From the NCBI GenBank assembly GCA_049890035.1, contig JBMHCG010000059.1, forward strand, positions 1 to 64,000: a stretch of DNA of 64,000 nt. The letters are read 5' to 3'. The notes beneath the pieces are model-generated. The model had not been told where the DNA came from. It did no database searches and saw only the letters and a list, made by a program, of their open reading frames with translations. Shown piece after piece: positions 54,939 to 63,003 of the stretch. The translations under genes were made by a program, and so were the position numbers. Positions within the stretch are counted from its first letter, which is position 1. Each line of letters starts with the position of its first letter. Source of the stretch: UBA11891 sp049890035. GTDB taxonomy: Bacteria > Bacteroidota > Bacteroidia > Flavobacteriales > Flavobacteriaceae.

Positions 54939-56696
54939 TTAACGAATAGTTAGCTCAAAAGGGAGTTGTGTTTGTAATTGAAGGCGTCGGTCGTTCAGTT
55001 TTGTCGTCTGCAATAAAGCCTTAAAATAGTCAGGAAGTTGAGATTGCCATTGGGCCTGCATCATCGGGAAGCTGGCTTCCAAAATAGTTTCAAGACTGGG
55101 TTCTATATTGGGGTAGGAAACCACATTGTAGGATTTCAACCCCGCCACATCGGCAGCCATTTGAACCGCTGTTTGAAGATCGCCCAAGCCATCAACCAGA
55201 CCGTTTTGAAAAGCACGTGTACCAGACCATACACGTCCCTGTGCAACAGCTTCTACGTCAGTTAAATCCATATTACGATCGTCACTGACATGCGTTTTAA
55301 AGGTAGTGTAAACTTGTTCTATACTTTCTTTAGCCGCGTTGCGAAATCCTTGAGTGGTTTTTTCAAACGGGCTGTATCCCATAGCATTGTCATGGGTACT
55401 TACTTGTTCGGCATTGATTCCAATCTCTTTGCTCAGACCCTCGATGTTGGGAAGTGTTGCCCATACACCTATCGATCCAGTAACAGTCAAAGGATCGGCT
55501 ACAATCTTTTGTGCCGGTAGACTGATATAATACCCACCTGAAGCAGCGACATCTCCCATGGATACGATGAGGGGCTTTTTTTCTTTGGCCGCATGTAAGC
55601 GTTCCCATAAGATTTCTGAGGTGAGGGCGTCTCCTCCAGGGGAGTCAACACGCAAGACAAGGGCCTTCACACGGACGTTATCCAGTGCTTCATCCAGTGC
55701 TTCTAAAAATGTGGTTTTTCCAATGATGGTCTCGTTGCCATCACCATATAAAATAGTTCCTTGGGCATAGAGCACGGCTATCCTGTCTTTAATATCTGCA
55801 TCGTATTTGGAACGAGGCGTCCCAAGTTGACGGAGACGGACAAATTCCAAGGCTTCTGTTTCAGTCAATCGTGCCTTTAATTTTTGATGATAGGCCGCTT
55901 CATAGCTAAGTGCATCGACCAATCTGGCTTTTTTCGCACGAGCCGCTGTGTTCCCTTCCAAATTGTTTGCTGCTTGGTCAATCGCGTAGGGGGTGAGGGA
56001 GCGACTTTCAGCAATTTCTTCGGCTACGACTTCCCAAATATCGTCCAATAGGGTCTGAATTTGTTTTCGATTTTCTGGACTCATTTCATTGTCAAGAAAC
56101 GGTTCTACTGCACTTTTGTATTTCCCTAACCGAATGACTTCCATTTTAACTCCGTATTGGTCTTGGAAGTCTTTGTAATAGAGTACTTCAGAACTCAGCC
56201 CCTTAAAATCAATCTGTCCGACAGGGTTGAGGAAAATGCTGTCCGCAACAGAGGCTAAATAGTAACTTTTTTGCGAAAAGAAGTCCCCGTACGCATAGAT
56301 GAATTTACCTGTTTTTTTAAATGCTTGTAGGGCTCGTCGTATGCTTCGTGTTTGTGACCAGCCGGCTTGAATAAATTGTGATTCTAGGCTAATCCCAGCG
56401 ATGTTTTCATCCGTAGCAGCTTCTTGGATGCTGTGTAGGATTTGATCCAGACCTTCGGCTTCGGGTTCCAAGCCCAGACTTACATTAAACTGTTCGATAC
56501 TGGGGAGACGATCCAAAATAGTTTCATTCAATTGCAAGCGGAGAATACTTTGTTCTTGAATTGTTTTCTTTCCGTCGGGGGCGGCAGTGGTGAACGTTGC
56601 TAAGCCTGCAATCCCCATGATCAACAGGACAAAAATAAATCCAAAAGCAATCAAGTTACCTAGGATAGCAGCCAAAAGGTTTTTTAAGAAATTCAT
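54939..56696 (-). CDS. sppA: signal peptide peptidase SppA, 67K type
   Basis: Starting at the ATG at 56696 gives 585 residues that begin with an N-terminal membrane anchor (NLIAFGFIFVLLIMG). The longer frame to 56861 would overlap the divergent folK gene. The Lys/Ser dyad is K194 (RLGKYKSAVEPF) and S386 (GDVAASGGYYI). The two tandem peptidase domains are typical of the double-length SppA, which clears leftover signal peptides from the membrane. It is first in a three-gene run with the transporter and rluF. Confidence 0.94.
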   Translation of the reverse strand: MNFLKNLLAAILGNLIAFGFIFVLLIMGIAGLATFTTAAPDGKKTIQEQSILRLQLNETILDRLPSIEQFNVSLGLEPEAEGLDQILHSIQEAATDENIAGISLESQFIQAGWSQTRSIRRALQAFKKTGKFIYAYGDFFSQKSYYLASVADSIFLNPVGQIDFKGLSSEVLYYKDFQDQYGVKMEVIRLGKYKSAVEPFLDNEMSPENRKQIQTLLDDIWEVVAEEIAESRSLTPYAIDQAANNLEGNTAARAKKARLVDALSYEAAYHQKLKARLTETEALEFVRLRQLGTPRSKYDADIKDRIAVLYAQGTILYGDGNETIIGKTTFLEALDEALDNVRVKALVLRVDSPGGDALTSEILWERLHAAKEKKPLIVSMGDVAASGGYYISLPAQKIVADPLTVTGSIGVWATLPNIEGLSKEIGINAEQVSTHDNAMGYSPFEKTTQGFRNAAKESIEQVYTTFKTHVSDDRNMDLTDVEAVAQGRVWSGTRAFQNGLVDGLGDLQTAVQMAADVAGLKSYNVVSYPNIEPSLETILEASFPMMQAQWQSQLPDYFKALLQTTKLNDRRLQLQTQLPFELTIR

Positions 56697-56729
56697 AGCG
56701 TTTGCAATAAAACTCAAAGATAGTGTTTG

Positions 56730-56737
56730 TAATTTTG
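56730..56737 (+). promoter_or_regulatory. -7 box candidate for folK-dNK
   Basis: TAATTTTG matches TAnnTTTG and lies 16 bp before the GTG start, giving a very short leader. Confidence 0.45.
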
Positions 56738-56753
56738 GTGGAAAAATAGCGAG

Positions 56754-57851
56754 GTGGAAAGCAATTGTTTCATCGCATTGGGAAGTAATATGGGCGATCG
56801 GTTTTCGTTTTTGATCCAGGGTATGGAGCAGATCGAAAAACGTATCGGTAGCATACGTCAACTGTCACGTCCTTACGAGACGGCCGCTTGGGGGTTTGAA
56901 GGCCCCCCTTTTATTAATGCGTGTTTGCGTTTGGAAACAAGATTGAGTCCTGTTTTGGTCTTGGAGGAATTAAAAGCGATTGAAAAAGCTATGGGACGAA
57001 CTCCGAAAACGCTCCCGGGCTACCATTCACGGACTTTGGATTTGGATCTCCTGTTTTATGGAACCCAACAAATAGATACAACTATTTTAACAGTTCCTCA
57101 TCCGCGTATGGTATTGCGGCGTTTTGTTTTAGACCCCCTACTTGATCTGGATCCCGAGTGGATGCATCCTTCCGTAGGGGTGAACATAAAACAACTGCAA
57201 CGCGATTGTACTGACAGGACGCCACTGACTGTCTTATCCTACTCAGCTTGGTTGCCTTCTCTTTTTGAAAAAAACACCTATTGGGCCCTTTCTGGAAACA
57301 TAGGCAGTGGGAAAACCTATTTGACCCAACAGCTGGCTTCCGATTTTGCAGCAGCAGCTTGTTATGAAAAATTTGATGAAAACCCACATTTGGCTGAATT
57401 CTACATGGATCAAGCATCTTATGCATTGGCAACAGAGACCTTCTTTTTAGAATCGCGGGTGGCCCAATTGCAACGCGTGCAAAAAGGTCCTTTGGTTAGT
57501 GATTATTGGCTTGGTAAATCGTTAATATTTGCTCGTATTTCCCTTCCATCCAATGATTTTACTCGTTTTCGAAATCGGTATGAAACCCTGACAAAAGAAG
57601 TCATTCAGCCCGATGTATTGGTGTATTTGCACCGTCCTGTAGACGAATTGCTTTTACAAATCAAAAAAAGAGGACGGCCCTATGAACAAGCTATTCAAAG
57701 ATCCTATCTGGTTTCGGTGAGCCAAGGTTATGAAGAAAAACTAGAGCAATCACATCCTTTTCCGATACATTTCTACGATTGCACTGGGAAAGATTTTTCT
57801 AAAGAGCCACTGGCCTACATTCAGTTATTGCGCCAACTGGCTCGAGTGTAA
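56754..57851 (+). CDS. folK: fusion of HPPK (FolK) and deoxynucleoside kinase
   Basis: This 365-residue protein starts with GTG. Residues 1-155 are 6-hydroxymethyl-7,8-dihydropterin pyrophosphokinase (ALGSNMGDR, ETAAWGFEGPPFIN, and the metal site RTLDLDLLFY with D96/D98), a step of folate synthesis. Residues about 175-365 are a deoxynucleoside kinase (P-loop GNIGSGKT 181-188, FDENPHLAEFY and a KKRGRPYEQ lid), which salvages deoxynucleosides. This two-enzyme fusion is known in Flavobacteriia and joins two unrelated supply routes for DNA precursors. Its 3' end overlaps the convergent methyltransferase gene by 27 bp. Confidence 0.92.
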   Translation: MESNCFIALGSNMGDRFSFLIQGMEQIEKRIGSIRQLSRPYETAAWGFEGPPFINACLRLETRLSPVLVLEELKAIEKAMGRTPKTLPGYHSRTLDLDLLFYGTQQIDTTILTVPHPRMVLRRFVLDPLLDLDPEWMHPSVGVNIKQLQRDCTDRTPLTVLSYSAWLPSLFEKNTYWALSGNIGSGKTYLTQQLASDFAAAACYEKFDENPHLAEFYMDQASYALATETFFLESRVAQLQRVQKGPLVSDYWLGKSLIFARISLPSNDFTRFRNRYETLTKEVIQPDVLVYLHRPVDELLLQIKKRGRPYEQAIQRSYLVSVSQGYEEKLEQSHPFPIHFYDCTGKDFSKEPLAYIQLLRQLARV

Positions 57852-58370
57852 CTTATGATAACAATCCCAAAGGACAATCCCTGCTGACACGGCTATGTTT
57901 AGCGAATGCTTGGTGCCTTCTTGTGGGATTTCAATAACACCGTCCGCAACATCCACTATCTCTTGCGCTACGCCTCTGACTTCGTTGCCGAAAACAAAAG
58001 CATGGGTTGTATTGGGTTTAGGAGTAAATGCCATCAAGGATTCTGCCCCTTCGGCTTGTTCGATAGCAAAAATAGCAGTCTTTTGATTTTGGAGTTTATG
58101 AATCAAGGGGAGTGCTTCTTTATGGTATTCCCAGTTCACTGCATCGGTAGCACCCAAGGCTGTTTTTTGAATGTCTTTGTGCGGTGGACGAGCCGTTATG
58201 CCACAGAGATAAATTTTTTGAATCAAAAACGCATCAGCCGTTCGAAAAACGGAACCGATGTTATTCAAACTGCGGATATTATCCAAAATTACTATAATAG
58301 GCGTTTTTGGTGCGGCTTTGAATTCAGAAACTGTTTTCCGGTTCAATTCGTCATTTTTCCATTTTCGCAT
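57825..58370 (-). CDS. TrmH/SpoU-family RNA methyltransferase
   Basis: From the ATG at 58370 it has 181 residues (58376 is an alternative start two codons earlier). It shows the SPOUT knot motifs: NNIGSVFRTADAF (motif 1), FGNEVRGV (motif 2) and IPQEGTKHSLNIAVSAGIVLW (motif 3). These bind S-adenosylmethionine and methylate a ribose 2'-OH in RNA. There is no N-terminal RNA-binding domain, as in small TrmH/TrmL-like members. The target RNA is not clear. Confidence 0.9.
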   Translation of the reverse strand: MRKWKNDELNRKTVSEFKAAPKTPIIVILDNIRSLNNIGSVFRTADAFLIQKIYLCGITARPPHKDIQKTALGATDAVNWEYHKEALPLIHKLQNQKTAIFAIEQAEGAESLMAFTPKPNTTHAFVFGNEVRGVAQEIVDVADGVIEIPQEGTKHSLNIAVSAGIVLWDCYHKLHSSQLAQ

Positions 58371-58448
58371 GCACAAAAATACATTTTTAGCCTTGCACCA
58401 TTTGTTTGACGCTGCGGTAAATTTTACATTAGCACAAATCCCAATTTT

Positions 58449-61055
58449 GTGGCACGCACAGCAAAGGAAACTCCCTTAATGAAACAATACAACCAAATCA
58501 AGGCCAAGTACCCTGATGCTTTGTTGTTGTTTCGCGTTGGGGATTTTTATGAAACTTTTGGTGCCGATGCTGTCAAGGCAGCAAAAATTTTAGGTATTCT
58601 TTTGACCAAAAGGGGGGCTGGGAGTACCAGTGAGACAGAACTGGCAGGTTTCCCACACCACTCCTTAGACACCTACCTACCCAAATTGGTCAAGGCGGGT
58701 TGTCGCGTTGCTATTTGTGACCAGTTGGAGGATCCCAAAATGGCAAAAAAAATAGTGAAAAGAGGCGTGACAGAATTGGTTACCCCGGGTGTGGCACTGA
58801 ATGATGAGGTATTAGATCAAAAGCAGAACAATTATTTGGCAGCCTTTTACTCAGGTAAACAACACAATGGGATGGCTTTTTTGGATATTTCAACGGGTGA
58901 TTTTTGGGTAGCGGAAGGGGATTCCCAACTCATGGCGCAGTTGCTTCAAAATTTCGCCCCTAGTGAAGTATTGGTCGCCAAGCCACAAAAGCAGCACTTT
59001 TTGACAACCTATGAGAGTACATTACCAGTCTTTTATTTGGAAGATTGGATTTATGCTCCCGACTTTGCCCACCAAAAAATAACAACCCATTTCGAAACCA
59101 AAAGTTTGCAAGGCTTCGGCGTGCAGGATATGGAAGAGGGAATTGCTGCAGCCGCTGCTGTATTATATTATTTGAGTGAAACCCAACACGACCGTTTGTC
59201 TCACATCCATACGTTAAAACGACTGCATGTCAATGACCATGTTTGGATGGATCGTTTTACGATTCGCAATTTGGAATTGTTTCAGGCCAACAGTCCGGGT
59301 GGGGTTGCGTTGATCGATGTGTTGGATCACAGCCTGACTCCAATGGGGGGTCGACTGCTGCGCCATTGGTTGGCATTTCCTCTACTTGATGAAAAGAAGA
59401 TTTTGGATCGACAAGCTCTAGTAGCCGGTTTTTTAAAAGAATTAACTCTCCACGAATCGGTTCAAGAATGGCTTTCCAATATATCAGACATCGAGCGGAT
59501 AGGGGCACGTATTGCGACCTATAAAGTTAGCCCCAGGGCGTTGAATCAATTGTTGTCCTCCTTGTCCTGTATGGATCCGCTCCAAGAGTTATTACGTTCA
59601 TCAAAACAGCCCGCTTTGGTTGCTTATGCTGATCGTTTTCGGTCCCTGGATTCTTTGGCGCAACGCTTGCAAACCACTTTGCATCCGGAAGCACCTGTGG
59701 TACTGAGTAAAGGACCAGTTATCGCTGATGGATTCCATGCCGAATTGGACGAACTCAGAAATTTATTGGCCGCGGGCAAATCCCATTTGGATGCCATGTT
59801 GGAAAGGGAAAGTGAAGCGACACAAATACCCTCCCTAAAAATTGCCTTCAATAATGTATTTGGGTACTATATTGAAGTTCGTAATACCCATAAAGACAAA
59901 GTGCCCGAAGGATGGATACGGAAGCAAACCCTAGTCAACGCAGAACGGTATATAACCGAGGAACTCAAATCCTACGAAACGAAGATTTTGGGGGCCGAGG
60001 ATACCATCAAAACCTTGGAGTCGGAACTGTATCAGCAATTGCTTCACGATTTGCAAAGCCATTTATCGGATCTGAAACACAACGCCCAATGCGTAGGCAT
60101 GCTGGACGTATTGTGGAGTTTTGCACACGCTGCGAAAAAATACCACTACCAGCAACCGAACTTTACTAAAGAACGGATAGTAGAAATTCACGAAGGCCGT
60201 CACCCTGTGATTGAACAACAGTTACCAGCAGGAAGCCCATTTATTCCGAATAGTCTGCGGTTGGATGCAGAAACCCAACAATTGATCATGATTACAGGAC
60301 CCAATATGTCTGGAAAATCAGCCATACTTAGGCAAACGGCATTGATTGTTTTATTGGCACAAATGGGAAGCTTTGTCCCTGCCAAGGAAGTGAAAATGCA
60401 ACGGGTAGATAAAATTTTCACTCGGGTTGGGGCCAGTGATAACATATCTCTTGGTGAATCCACCTTTATGGTAGAGATGAACGAAACAGCCTCCATACTC
60501 AATAACATCAGCCCACAAAGTTTGGTTTTATTGGATGAGATTGGCCGTGGTACCAGTACGTATGACGGAATATCCATTGCCTGGGCAATAGCGATGTTTT
60601 TGCACGAACATCCTACCCGTCCCAAAGTTTTATTTGCGACCCATTATCACGAGCTGAATGAAATGACCCTTCGCTATGAACGAATCAAAAACTATAATGT
60701 TTCGGTTCAGGAATTATCCGATAAGGTATTGTTTTTGCGCAAATTGGAACCGGGAGGGAGTGCCCATAGTTTTGGTATTCACGTTGCAAAAATGGCTGGG
60801 ATTCCTCAATTGGTGCTTCAAACTGCCCAACAAAAGCTCAAGACCCTAGAAGCAAGTCATGCATTGGAAGATCGAAAGGAAATGCTGCAAAAGGACGATC
60901 AGGAGTTACAACTCAGTATTTTTAATATGGATGATCCGTTGTTTGCCGAGATACGTACCACCCTTGAAGGATTGGATCTGGATACATTGACACCGGTTGA
61001 GGCTTTGATGCAGTTGCACTTGTTGCAACGCAAATTACGCGGAGAAAAGAAATAG
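58449..61055 (+). CDS. mutS: DNA mismatch repair protein MutS
   Basis: This 868-residue protein starts with GTG (GTG-GCA-CGC). The mismatch-binding domain contains FRVGDFYETFG, with the phenylalanine-x-glutamate that stacks on mismatched bases. The ATPase domain has Walker A GPNMSGKS (about 617-624), then the LLDEIGRGTSTYDG Walker B region and ATHYHEL. The C-terminal helix-turn-helix is present (HSFGIHVAKMAGIP). Length is normal. It is divergent from the methyltransferase gene across 78 bp. Confidence 0.97.
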   Translation: MARTAKETPLMKQYNQIKAKYPDALLLFRVGDFYETFGADAVKAAKILGILLTKRGAGSTSETELAGFPHHSLDTYLPKLVKAGCRVAICDQLEDPKMAKKIVKRGVTELVTPGVALNDEVLDQKQNNYLAAFYSGKQHNGMAFLDISTGDFWVAEGDSQLMAQLLQNFAPSEVLVAKPQKQHFLTTYESTLPVFYLEDWIYAPDFAHQKITTHFETKSLQGFGVQDMEEGIAAAAAVLYYLSETQHDRLSHIHTLKRLHVNDHVWMDRFTIRNLELFQANSPGGVALIDVLDHSLTPMGGRLLRHWLAFPLLDEKKILDRQALVAGFLKELTLHESVQEWLSNISDIERIGARIATYKVSPRALNQLLSSLSCMDPLQELLRSSKQPALVAYADRFRSLDSLAQRLQTTLHPEAPVVLSKGPVIADGFHAELDELRNLLAAGKSHLDAMLERESEATQIPSLKIAFNNVFGYYIEVRNTHKDKVPEGWIRKQTLVNAERYITEELKSYETKILGAEDTIKTLESELYQQLLHDLQSHLSDLKHNAQCVGMLDVLWSFAHAAKKYHYQQPNFTKERIVEIHEGRHPVIEQQLPAGSPFIPNSLRLDAETQQLIMITGPNMSGKSAILRQTALIVLLAQMGSFVPAKEVKMQRVDKIFTRVGASDNISLGESTFMVEMNETASILNNISPQSLVLLDEIGRGTSTYDGISIAWAIAMFLHEHPTRPKVLFATHYHELNEMTLRYERIKNYNVSVQELSDKVLFLRKLEPGGSAHSFGIHVAKMAGIPQLVLQTAQQKLKTLEASHALEDRKEMLQKDDQELQLSIFNMDDPLFAEIRTTLEGLDLDTLTPVEALMQLHLLQRKLRGEKK

Positions 61056-61094
61056 GATTTTTGGGAAAAGCGCGGCAATTTTTGTAAAATTGGT

Positions 61095-61102
61095 TACATT
61101 TG
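61095..61102 (+). promoter_or_regulatory. -7 box upstream of the tRNA-like tandem units and tRNA genes
   Basis: TACATTTG matches TAnnTTTG. A transcript starting about 5 bases later would contain both tRNA-like units and then tRNA-Gly and tRNA-Leu. A TTTG lies 10 bp upstream, too close for a good -33 element. Confidence 0.55.
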
Positions 61103-61110
61103 TGCCTCTC

Positions 61111-61252
61111 ATTATGATAGTAGCTCAGGGGTAGCACATTATCCGCCAGCGGCGGATGCGGGGCCAACCAGAGTGAAAATAATGCGATAGAAGCTCAGGG
61201 GTAGCACATTATCCGCCAGCGGCGGATGTGGGTCAATCAGAGTGAAAATAAT
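61111..61252 (+). repeat. two tandem about-70-bp tRNA-Gly-derived units with inserted hairpin
   Basis: Each unit opens with the same AGCTCAGGGGTAG D-arm sequence as the adjoining tRNA-Gly, at 61122, 61192 and (in the tRNA) 61261, spaced 70 and 69 bp. After GCACATT, both units carry ATCCGCC-AGC-GGCGGAT, a 7-bp perfect stem with a 3-base loop, where an anticodon arm would be. Both end in CAGAGTGAAAATAATGCGA, which runs into the first bases (GCGA) of the next copy. The T arm and acceptor 3' side are missing, so these are not working tRNAs. The units differ at only a few bases, suggesting recent duplication. Confidence 0.85.
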
Positions 61253-61324
61253 GCGAAAGTAGCTCAGGGGTAGAGCATCACCTTGCCAAGGTGAGGGTCG
61301 CGGGTTCAAATCCCGTCTTTCGCT
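61253..61324 (+). tRNA. tRNA-Gly (anticodon GCC)
   Basis: The acceptor arms GCGAAAG and CTTTCGC pair perfectly with a discriminator T. The D arm (AGCTC/GAGC), the anticodon arm CACCTT-GCC-AAGGTG region and the T arm (GCGGG-TTCAAAT-CCCGT) are all present. The 3' CCA is not encoded. It is followed 13 bp later by tRNA-Leu. Confidence 0.97.
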
Positions 61325-61337
61325 CTCTTTAAGTTCG

Positions 61338-61422
61338 GCTCGGATGGTGGAATTGGTAGACACGTTGGACTTAAAATCCAATGACCATTGCGGTCGTGCG
61401 GGTTCAAGTCCCGCTCCGAGTA
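61338..61422 (+). tRNA. tRNA-Leu (anticodon UAA)
   Basis: The acceptor GCTCGGA pairs with TCCGAGT (last pair G-U). The anticodon loop is CTTAAAA (UAA). The long variable arm (TGACCATTGCGGTCG) and the T arm (GCGGGTTCAAGTCCCGC) are typical of tRNA-Leu. CCA is not encoded. Confidence 0.97.
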
Positions 61423-61428
61423 CACAAA

Positions 61429-61482
61429 CACCTCTTCAAATAACTGACATACAATGAGTTAGTTGATGAGGTGATTTTTTTT
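61429..61482 (+). terminator. rho-independent terminator after the tRNA pair
   Basis: Two 17-base arms (CACCTCTTCAAATAACT and AGTTAGTTGATGAGGTG) pair at 15 of 17 positions around an 11-base loop, followed by A and eight T residues. Confidence 0.85.
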
Positions 61483-61575
61483 GCCCCAAAATCTGCCCCG
61501 TTTTCTATTGCATACTTACTTTTTGTCCATTTTTCACTTGATGATTTCTGCCTGAAATCTTTTTATTTTAGTGCT

Positions 61576-62055
61576 ATGACATTAGAAGAGAAAGTAGCCA
61601 TACTCACGGAAAGAGTAAATGAACTGGAACAAATCCTGAAACACTACCGAGAAACTTTGGGTCTTGTAAAAGAGGAACTCCCTCTATCTATCTACGAAGT
61701 GAAGTTAGGTGAAGCCTTACAGAAAAAGCCTTTGCTTACTCGTCAGGAGGTTATGATTAGTCTTGGGATTGGTCCATCTACGCTTGATAAATGGACTAAA
61801 CCTCTAACAGAAGAGGAGGAGAAAAGAGGGGATAGAGTATATCTACCACCAGTAAAAACAGGAGGTAGAACTTACTATTATTTAACTGACCTAAAAGAGG
61901 CTTTCAGGAAACAACGAGGAGATGTGGAGGGCTTTCGTTCTTATGATGAACTACAACAGAATGGCGGATTTCTTGAACCTGAAGAGCGTGATATTTATCT
62001 GCGATTACTTGCTGAAAAACTGCTCTCTGAAAAGTTGAAAGCGGGGCAGAAGTAG
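61576..62055 (+). CDS. small protein with coiled coil and helix-turn-helix, unknown function
   Basis: Taking the ATG at 61576 gives 159 residues. A longer frame from 61471 starts inside the terminator and looks non-coding. Residues 1-25 form a heptad-like helix (EKVAILTERVNELEQILK). Residues about 53-78 read as a helix-turn-helix (LLTRQEVMISLGIGPSTLDKW), followed by a YLPPVKTGGRTYYYLTDLKEAF wing-like part. It resembles small DNA-binding or excisionase-like proteins of mobile elements, but I recognise no named family. It directly follows tRNA-Leu, a common integration site, yet no integrase or attachment repeat is visible. Confidence 0.7.
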   Translation: MTLEEKVAILTERVNELEQILKHYRETLGLVKEELPLSIYEVKLGEALQKKPLLTRQEVMISLGIGPSTLDKWTKPLTEEEEKRGDRVYLPPVKTGGRTYYYLTDLKEAFRKQRGDVEGFRSYDELQQNGGFLEPEERDIYLRLLAEKLLSEKLKAGQK

Positions 62056-62188
62056 TTGATATATTTTCCTATTTACACATTTTGTAGATATTTCTGTGAA
62101 AATAGCCCTAATCTCCCTTGACCTCAAAAAGTTTGCTTGATGATATTTAATAAATGTTTACTTTTAAACAAAGATCAATACTTAACTT

Positions 62189-62491
62189 ATGGAAACATTG
62201 AATAAAAACTGGTTTGCTATTACCTTAACTGCTGTTGTATTTGGAATACTTGGTTTTCTCCTTGGTAGACAAGGCAAGCAGCACCATTCCTGCCCTATGA
62301 TGAATGGACCTCACGAGATGATGTTTATGGGTGATGGACCCCATAAAATGATGAACGGAAAGAATATGTTTATGTTTAGAACAGGTGAGGGAGAAGTTAT
62401 GGATCTCATTGAAGATATTGATGTTCAAAAAGAAGAAGGAGAGAATGGAGAACAACAAATAAAAATCAAAGTCAAGGCAAAAAAGGAATAA
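62189..62491 (+). CDS. membrane-anchored Met/His-rich small protein
   Basis: This 100-residue protein has one hydrophobic segment near the start (about 8-26, with GILGFLLGRQG). It is followed by a stretch rich in Met, His and one Cys (HHSCPMM, HEMMFM, HKMMNGKNMFMF), then an acidic and finally a basic tail (IKIKVKAKKE). Met/His clusters of this kind bind copper or other soft metals. No family is recognised. A hairpin terminator follows. Real-gene support is the anchor plus the biased composition. Confidence 0.6.
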   Translation: METLNKNWFAITLTAVVFGILGFLLGRQGKQHHSCPMMNGPHEMMFMGDGPHKMMNGKNMFMFRTGEGEVMDLIEDIDVQKEEGENGEQQIKIKVKAKKE

Positions 62492-62512
62492 CCAAGAAAC
62501 TAGTATGTCTCT

Positions 62513-62543
62513 AAGTCACTAACATCATGGTGACTTTTTTTTT
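62513..62543 (+). terminator. rho-independent terminator after the Met/His-rich gene
   Basis: AAGTCAC and GTGACTT form a 7-bp stem with a ten-base loop, followed by seven more T residues. Confidence 0.75.
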
Positions 62544-62968
62544 GTTCCATATCTTGTTGAGAATATTACCTTTCTTATAAGTTCATCTAATATGTGGTAC
62601 TCCGTTGGCGTGAGTGATATTTTTGCTTCATTCTTAATCAAAATATTATTTAATTGATGAAAGTGTGCTAGGGCTATTTAAGGAGTGTTTTATAGATAGA
62701 TCAGAACTTATTACAGACACACGCTTCTCTTCGTTTTATTTGTTTTCTATCCACTCTCTAATGTTTTCTATTTTGTAGAGGCATCTACTTCCAGTCTTAA
62801 AAAATATTATATCTTAATTTACTTTTGTTAAAAAAATCAATTGAAGAGATTCATTAATGTTTTCTAATGCCCATAGATACGTTCACATATTTGATCCCTT
62901 TTTTTACACGGTGATTTTATCAAAACCTATTTTGATCCCCAACTTCAAACAATAGATTATATTTAGAG
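62544..62968. other. 425-bp AT-rich, gene-poor region with a possible minus-strand remnant
   Basis: No intact gene is visible. On the minus strand, between about 62680 and 62530, an open frame of some 50 codons without ATG reads KNEAKISLTPTEYHILDEL, which resembles the start of a winged-helix or LuxR-like DNA-binding domain (LTPTE). It may be a decayed regulator or chance. The TATATTTAG at about 62958 is near-consensus for a -7 box of the following transporter gene. Confidence 0.35.
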
Positions 62969-63003
62969 ATGGAAAATATTAATGTAGTTATTTAGGTCTG
63001 CTA

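Noticed and set aside
56697..56861. Longer N-terminus of SppA
   Set aside because: It overlaps the divergent folK start and its promoter, and the natural membrane anchor begins at the ATG at 56696.
60922..61381. Minus-strand open frames across the tRNA-like units and tRNA genes (proteins with LADNVLPLSYY or NPRPSPWQGDALPLSY)
   Set aside because: They are antisense translations of tRNA and tRNA-like sequence; such frames are well-known false genes.
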